From: Bacteroidia bacterium
GTDB taxonomy: Bacteria > Bacteroidota > Bacteroidia > Bacteroidales > BM520
Direction: 5' to 3'
Assembly (NCBI GenBank): GCA_009930445.1
Contig: RZYD01000005.1
Coordinates: forward strand, 1 to 30,625
DNA length: 30,625 bases
In this document: in pieces, positions 26,144 to 30,625 of the stretch
Layout: the number at the start of each line of letters is the position of its first letter
Position numbering within the stretch: position 1 is the first letter of the stretch
Notes under the pieces: generated by a model
The model's input: only the letters and a program-made list of their open reading frames with translations
Database searches by the model: none
What the model was told of the DNA's origin: nothing
Made by a program: the position numbers and the translations under genes

Positions 26144-26189
26144 GTTCAGACAATTTTCAATCTCTTCATGAATTCTAAAAATAGCGTAT

Positions 26190-26197
26190 TATATTTG
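26190..26197 (+). promoter_or_regulatory. putative -7 box for rubrerythrin (TATATTTG)
   Basis: TATATTTG is an exact match to TAnnTTTG, 24 bases before the rubrerythrin ATG. A clear -33 is not visible. Confidence 0.55.
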
Positions 26198-26221
26198 TGC
26201 TTTCAGAAAACAGAATAAACT

Positions 26222-26800
26222 ATGGAAAAATCAATCAAAGGAACAAAAACAGAAAAGAATCTACTAAAAGCCTTTGCAGGCGAATCGCAGGCAAAAAACC
26301 GCTATGAGTTTGCGGCCAAAGAGGCCCGAAAAGAAGGATATGAGCAGATTGCAGGAATCTTTGAAGAAACAGCACGCCAGGAACAACAACACGCAAAACG
26401 GTTCTTCCGTTTTCTGGAGGGAGGCATGGTGGAGATTACCGCCACCTATCCGGCAGGAATCATTGGCAATACCATGGAAAACCTCAAAGAAGCCGCAGAA
26501 GGGGAACATGAAGAATGGGCCGACCTCTACCCTCTCTTTGCTCAGGAAGCCGAAGAAGAAGGATTTAAACAAATTGCTACGGCCTTTAAAATGATTGCCA
26601 AAGCCGAAAAGGTACACGAAGAGCGCTACATTAAATTGCTCGGAAACATCGAAAAAGGCCTGGTCTTTGAAAAAGAAGAAAAAGTATTGTGGTATTGCAG
26701 AAAATGCGGTTATGTGCATTTCAGCAACAAACCCCCAAAAAATTGCCCAAGTTGCTTACATCCTGAAGGTTATTTTGAGGTAAAGGCCGAAAACTATTAG
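26222..26800 (+). CDS. rbr: rubrerythrin
   Basis: This 192-residue cytoplasmic peroxide reductase protects against oxidative stress in anaerobes and microaerobes. Residues 1 to about 150 form a ferritin-like four-helix domain with the diiron ligands in place: E21, E49 and H57 (EQQH), then E95, and E129 with H132 (EKVH). Residues 155-190 form a rubredoxin domain with CRKCGY at 159-164 and CPSC at 175-178, giving the four-cysteine iron site. Length and domain order match classical rubrerythrin. It has its own -7 box and is followed 36 bases on by a DCC-family gene on the same strand, so they may be cotranscribed. Confidence 0.95.
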   Translation: MEKSIKGTKTEKNLLKAFAGESQAKNRYEFAAKEARKEGYEQIAGIFEETARQEQQHAKRFFRFLEGGMVEITATYPAGIIGNTMENLKEAAEGEHEEWADLYPLFAQEAEEEGFKQIATAFKMIAKAEKVHEERYIKLLGNIEKGLVFEKEEKVLWYCRKCGYVHFSNKPPKNCPSCLHPEGYFEVKAENY

Positions 26801-26812
26801 CCCTTCCAACTG

Positions 26813-26834
26813 TTCTTTTCTAAACAGAAAAGAA
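26813..26834 (+). promoter_or_regulatory. 9-base-pair hairpin just before the DCC gene
   Basis: TTCTTTTCT (26813-26821), a four-base AAAC loop, and AGAAAAGAA (26826-26834) make a perfect stem that ends two bases before the ATG at 26837. In RNA it would cover the ribosome-binding region. It has no U-tract after it, so a translational or RNA-processing role is more likely than termination. Confidence 0.5.
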
Positions 26835-26836
26835 TA

Positions 26837-27316
26837 ATGACGACGGTACAACCAGAAATCCCGGCCCACCAGACCGTGCTGTTTTACGATGGAATATGCC
26901 ATCTCTGCAGCCGGGCAGTGCAATATCTTCAAAAACACGACAAAGATTCGGTTTTTTCCTTTATTCCACTGGGTTCGCCCAGAGCAAAAGGTACCGAAAA
27001 ATTTCAATGGGCCGACTCGGTCATCTTGAAGCATAATGGGGTCTTCTATTTTTATTCTGATGTGCTGATTGAATCGGCAAAAATTTTGGGTGGCCGGATG
27101 AAATGGTGGGGTCTACTGCGTCTGGTTCCAAAACCCATACGGGATGCAGGCTATAAATTTGTGGCCAAAAATCGTTTTCTTCTTTTCGGAAAAAGAAAGA
27201 ATTGCCGGGTAGGATCAACATCGCAGCATTTCCCTGCCAGGTTTACTTTTATTGAATGGCAACACAGTAACAACCCGGGGAATAGAAAATCAGGCGAGCA
27301 CGTAACAAGTATTTAA
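26837..27316 (+). CDS. DCC-family thiol-disulfide oxidoreductase-like protein (DUF393)
   Basis: This 159-residue protein has the family signature YDGICHLC at residues 17-24, with D18, C21 and C24 matching the DxxCxxC pattern that names the DCC family. The common 'FIPLGS' strand, a 'DSVIL' strand and a C-terminal Arg/Lys-rich NRFLLFGKRKNCR segment also fit. Members have a thioredoxin-like fold and are presumed thiol-disulfide oxidoreductases; the reaction is unproven for most. No signal peptide is seen. It follows rubrerythrin, so a redox role is plausible. The last 25 or so residues, after the usual family end, are not conserved to my eye. Confidence 0.85.
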   Translation: MTTVQPEIPAHQTVLFYDGICHLCSRAVQYLQKHDKDSVFSFIPLGSPRAKGTEKFQWADSVILKHNGVFYFYSDVLIESAKILGGRMKWWGLLRLVPKPIRDAGYKFVAKNRFLLFGKRKNCRVGSTSQHFPARFTFIEWQHSNNPGNRKSGEHVTSI

Positions 27317-27413
27317 TTCATCCGTCATTAGCCTGCATGGATAAATCAAACGAACCCCACAAACGAAAGCGATAGAACACATAATCAACATGTATAATTC
27401 AAAATAATCAATC
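27317..27413. other. short intergenic region before the protease gene
   Basis: This 97-base gap is AT-rich. I see no clear -7 box, hairpin or operator in it. Confidence 0.4.
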
Positions 27414-30400
27414 ATGAGAATACGTATTGCATTAATACTGACTGGGTTACTATTAACTCTCAGTGGGTTTTCACAACAGGAAGCACGCATTTTGCGATTT
27501 CCCGCTATTCACGGCGATCAGGTAGTTTTTACCTATGCCGGAAATTTATTCACCGTTGACCGGGATGGAGGATTAGCCCGAAAACTGACCAACGACGATG
27601 GATTTGAAATGTTTGCACGCTTTTCGCCCGATGGGGCTGAACTGGCATTCACCGCTCAATACGACGGCAATACAGAAGTGTACACAATGCCATCGGAGGG
27701 AGGAATACCCGAACGGCTCACCTATACGGCAACGCTAAAAAGGGATGATATTGCCGACCGGATGGGACCCAACAATATAGTAATGACATGGACACCCGAC
27801 GGAAAAGAAATCGTTTACCGTTCACGAAAACAAACCTTTAACGACTTTGTAGGCCATCTTTATAAAGTAGCAAAAGAAGGCGGGTTATCTGCAGAACTAC
27901 CTTTTGCTTCCGGCAGTTGGATTTCCTATGCCCCGGACGGGAAAAAAATCGCTTTTAACAGGGTAATGCGGGAATTCCGTACATGGAAATACTACGAAGG
28001 AGGAATGGCAGACGACATCTGGGTATACAACCCTGAGAACCATGCCGTGGAAAACATTACCCAACATAAAGCACAGGATATTTTCCCCATGTGGCACGGC
28101 AACACCATCTACTTCTGCTCCGACAGAGATCGCACCATGAATATTTTCGCCTATAACACTACTTCTGGTGAAACCAGGAAAATCACCAACTTCACCGAAT
28201 ATGATGTCAAATTTCCTTCGTCCGGAAAAGATGCCATCATCTTTGAAAATGGAGGTTTTCTGCATATTCTTGATCTGAACACCGAAGAAACAAAAAAAAT
28301 ATCGGTTTATATCTCAGATGATTTTGTAACCGCACGTCCTGCATTGAAAGATGCAGCAAATAGCATTGCCTCCTACGATATTGCTCCCGACGGAAAACGA
28401 ATGGTAGTGGGAGCCCGTGGAGAGGTTTTCACCGTGCCGGCCGAGCATGGCATCACACGCAATCTTACCGAAAGCGCTGGCGCTCACGACCGCTATGTAG
28501 CCTGGTCGCCCAATGGAAAATATATTGCTTATATCAGCGATAAAAACGGAGAATTTGAAATCTATGTCCAACCTCAGGATGGCGCAGAACCAGCCAAGCA
28601 AGTAACAAAAAAATCAGCCTCATACATCTTCGATCTGGCCTGGTCACCCGACAGTAAAAAAATTCTCTTCTCCAATAAGCTAATGCAGCTGAATATTGTG
28701 GATGTGGAATCAGGTAAGGTTACACAGGTCGAAAGAAATCCGTATTGGGAAATCAGAGATTACTCCTGGTCGCCCGATGCAAAATGGGTGGTTTACAGTG
28801 CCAATACCGGAAATGATTTCTCCATGATAAAACTTTTCAATACAGAAACAAAGGAAACAACTGAAGTAACGGATAGCTGGTACAGCGCCTCCTCGCCTTC
28901 TTTCAGCAACGATGGCAAATTTTTATTTTTTGACTCAAACCGGGACTATAACCCGATTTACAGCCAAACCGAATGGAATCATGCCGTAACCGACATGGGC
29001 AGGATATACTTTATTCCATTAGCCAAAACGACAGCTAACCCACTAGCACCGCAAAACGACGAGGTTGAAATTGCAGAAGAGGAAGAAGAAAAAACGGAAA
29101 ATAATTCCAAAGAAAAGGAAAAAGAAGAAAAAACAATCCACATTGATACCGATGGATTATCTGACCGCATTATCGCTCTTCCGGTAGCACCAGGAAACTA
29201 TTGGAACATTAAATGTATCGGCGATAAGGTTTACTATAACCGCTATGAAAGTAGCACAAGAACACTGAGTTTCAATGTATACGATTTTAAAGAAAAGAAA
29301 AATACAGAATTAGGCAGCGGGATGCAATACATTCTGTCGGCAAATGAAAAGAAAATGCTGATTGCCCAGCGGGGAAAATTCTATATCATTTCAATCCCTT
29401 CCTCCAAAATTACCCTTTCTGATCCGGTGGACATGAGTAACATGAAGGTCATGGTGGACTTCAGGGAAGAGTGGAATCAAATTTATCATGAAGCCTGGCG
29501 CCAAATGCGCGATTTCTTTTATGATGAGAATATGCATGGCGTGAACTGGCCAAAAATGCAGGAAAAATATGCCGTAATGCTGCCTCACGTGAATCACCGC
29601 AACGACCTCACCTACCTCATTGGCGAACTCATTGGAGAGCTGAATGTGGGGCATGCCTACATTAATGGTGGTGACAGGGAAAGCCCGGAAAGGATTGAAA
29701 CCGGATTATTGGGAGCCAAACTCACGCGTGATAAATCGGGATATTACGTAATTGAAAAAATTCTTTCCGGTGAAAACTGGCGAAAAACGTTACGGTCACC
29801 CCTAACCGAAGTAGGAGTCGACGCCAAAGAAGGAGAATATATTCTGAAAATCAATGGCAAATCCACACAAAAAATGGACGACATCTACAAAGCACTGATG
29901 AATACAGCCCACACACAAGTTATCCTGACCCTGGGAGAAAGCCCCGAAGAAAAAGGAACACGTGACGTAATTGTGGTACCCGTAGCCGATGAATCGGGCT
30001 TATATTACTACAACTGGGTACAGGAAAACATCAAAAAAGTAAACGAAGCTACCAACGGGGAGGTCGGGTATATCCATATTCCCGATATGGGCCCCGACGG
30101 GTTGGTGGAATTTATTAAGCATTTTTATCCCCAGTTAAACAAAAAAGGATTAATTATCGACGACCGTGGAAACGGGGGTGGCCATGTTTCCCCTATGATC
30201 ATCGAACGGCTTCGGAGGGAAATCACCCGCGCCAACACCTCCAGAAATCGCCTTGAACCGGGACAGACACCAACAAAAATGCTGAATGGCCCGATGGTGC
30301 TTCTGGTCAATAATTACTCGGCATCGGATGGCGATCTTTTCCCCTACTCGTTTAAAAAACATAACCTGGGTAAAGTGATAGGAACCCGTACCTGGGGCGG

Positions 30401-30625
30401 TGTAGTCGGAATCCGGGGTTCATTGCCCTTTATTGATGGTGCCGACATGCGGAAACCGGAATTTGCTTCCTATGGTGCCGAGGGCGAAAAATGGATTATT
30501 GAAGGCTGGGGCGTCGAGCCTGACATTGAAGTGGATAATGATCCGTATCGCGAATATCAGGGGATTGACGACCAACTGAACAAAGCCATTGAAGTAATTC
30601 AGGAAGAACTGAAAGCATGGAAACC
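27414..30625 (+). CDS. tricorn-like S41 protease, 3' end beyond the window
   Basis: The frame is open from the ATG at 27414 to the window end (1070 codons). The last visible residues (AIEVIQEELKAWK) resemble the usual end of the family, so few residues are missing. A signal peptide (residues 1-21, basic start, hydrophobic core, FSQ end) predicts export to the periplasm. WD40-like propeller repeats with FSPDG, WSPNGK and WSPD motifs fill about residues 25-540. A highly acidic and lysine-rich linker lies at 550-575. A second propeller part, the helical C1 domain, a PDZ-like region near 800-860, and the S41 core follow. Active-site candidates are H747 in NVGHAY, S969 in NYSASDGD and E1030 in EGWGVEPD, matching tricorn H746, S965 and E1023. 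It probably degrades peptides in the envelope. Confidence 0.92.
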   Translation, partial: MRIRIALILTGLLLTLSGFSQQEARILRFPAIHGDQVVFTYAGNLFTVDRDGGLARKLTNDDGFEMFARFSPDGAELAFTAQYDGNTEVYTMPSEGGIPERLTYTATLKRDDIADRMGPNNIVMTWTPDGKEIVYRSRKQTFNDFVGHLYKVAKEGGLSAELPFASGSWISYAPDGKKIAFNRVMREFRTWKYYEGGMADDIWVYNPENHAVENITQHKAQDIFPMWHGNTIYFCSDRDRTMNIFAYNTTSGETRKITNFTEYDVKFPSSGKDAIIFENGGFLHILDLNTEETKKISVYISDDFVTARPALKDAANSIASYDIAPDGKRMVVGARGEVFTVPAEHGITRNLTESAGAHDRYVAWSPNGKYIAYISDKNGEFEIYVQPQDGAEPAKQVTKKSASYIFDLAWSPDSKKILFSNKLMQLNIVDVESGKVTQVERNPYWEIRDYSWSPDAKWVVYSANTGNDFSMIKLFNTETKETTEVTDSWYSASSPSFSNDGKFLFFDSNRDYNPIYSQTEWNHAVTDMGRIYFIPLAKTTANPLAPQNDEVEIAEEEEEKTENNSKEKEKEEKTIHIDTDGLSDRIIALPVAPGNYWNIKCIGDKVYYNRYESSTRTLSFNVYDFKEKKNTELGSGMQYILSANEKKMLIAQRGKFYIISIPSSKITLSDPVDMSNMKVMVDFREEWNQIYHEAWRQMRDFFYDENMHGVNWPKMQEKYAVMLPHVNHRNDLTYLIGELIGELNVGHAYINGGDRESPERIETGLLGAKLTRDKSGYYVIEKILSGENWRKTLRSPLTEVGVDAKEGEYILKINGKSTQKMDDIYKALMNTAHTQVILTLGESPEEKGTRDVIVVPVADESGLYYYNWVQENIKKVNEATNGEVGYIHIPDMGPDGLVEFIKHFYPQLNKKGLIIDDRGNGGGHVSPMIIERLRREITRANTSRNRLEPGQTPTKMLNGPMVLLVNNYSASDGDLFPYSFKKHNLGKVIGTRTWGGVVGIRGSLPFIDGADMRKPEFASYGAEGEKWIIEGWGVEPDIEVDNDPYREYQGIDDQLNKAIEVIQEELKAWK

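Noticed and set aside
26264..26719. 151-codon Phe-rich open frame opposite rubrerythrin
   Set aside because: The Phe runs are the complement of Glu/Lys codons in rubrerythrin; there is no independent support.
29061..29139. Acidic/lysine-rich stretch in the tricorn-like protease as a possible frameshift or insertion
   Set aside because: The frame stays open and propeller and catalytic domains continue in register; similar charged linkers are common in this family.

Overview
The window reads as a chromosomal segment of a member of the Bacteroidota. The evidence is repeated TAnnTTTG-type -7 promoter boxes just upstream of genes, few clear Shine-Dalgarno sites, and protein types common in that phylum: a tricorn-like S41 protease with an N-terminal propeller, an SLC45-like sugar transporter, long TrkH/KtrB and RhlE-like helicase. 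Rubrerythrin hints at an anaerobic or microaerobic life. I cannot name the genus. Genes are tightly packed; no intergenic gap exceeds about 210 bases. I see no rRNA, tRNA, CRISPR, insertion sequence or phage gene.

Region 1 (1-1577) is the end of a NatA-like ABC ATPase and its NatB-like permease. Region 2 (1615-11298) is an ion and osmotic homeostasis block: a convergent CPA-type antiporter, then KtrB, KtrA, a second antiporter with a universal-stress-protein-like tail, a 941-residue coiled-coil P-loop ATPase of unknown function, and a small MscS-like channel whose start overlaps the ATPase stop. Potassium uptake, cation/proton exchange and pressure release are thus side by side, and the ATPase is the uncharacterised member.

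Region 3 (11304-16992) is mixed: two divergent MFS transporters (one Fsr-like, followed by a DUF2062 membrane protein), an RNA helicase of the DEAD-box family, and the recombination factor RarA, the last two divergent from overlapping putative promoters.

Region 4 (17146-26030) is an alpha-glucoside locus: a trehalose-synthase-like GH13 protein, a single-chain fusion of beta-phosphoglucomutase and GH65 phosphorylase, a uridine-kinase-like P-loop kinase, a second intracellular GH13 enzyme, and an SLC45-like transporter on the opposite strand. Two nearly identical LacI-type operators (TTGCAAxCGATTGC core) lie upstream of the first gene and upstream of the transporter, so the whole locus is probably one regulon under a LacI-family regulator encoded elsewhere. 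Inferred flow: import of maltose or trehalose, GH13 remodelling, phosphorolysis to glucose plus beta-glucose-1-phosphate, conversion to glucose-6-phosphate by the fused mutase, and possibly capture of the freed glucose (or another acceptor) by the kinase.

Region 5 (26222-end) holds rubrerythrin, a DCC-family thiol protein separated from it by a short perfect hairpin, and a secreted tricorn-like protease cut by the window end only a few residues short of its expected C-terminus.
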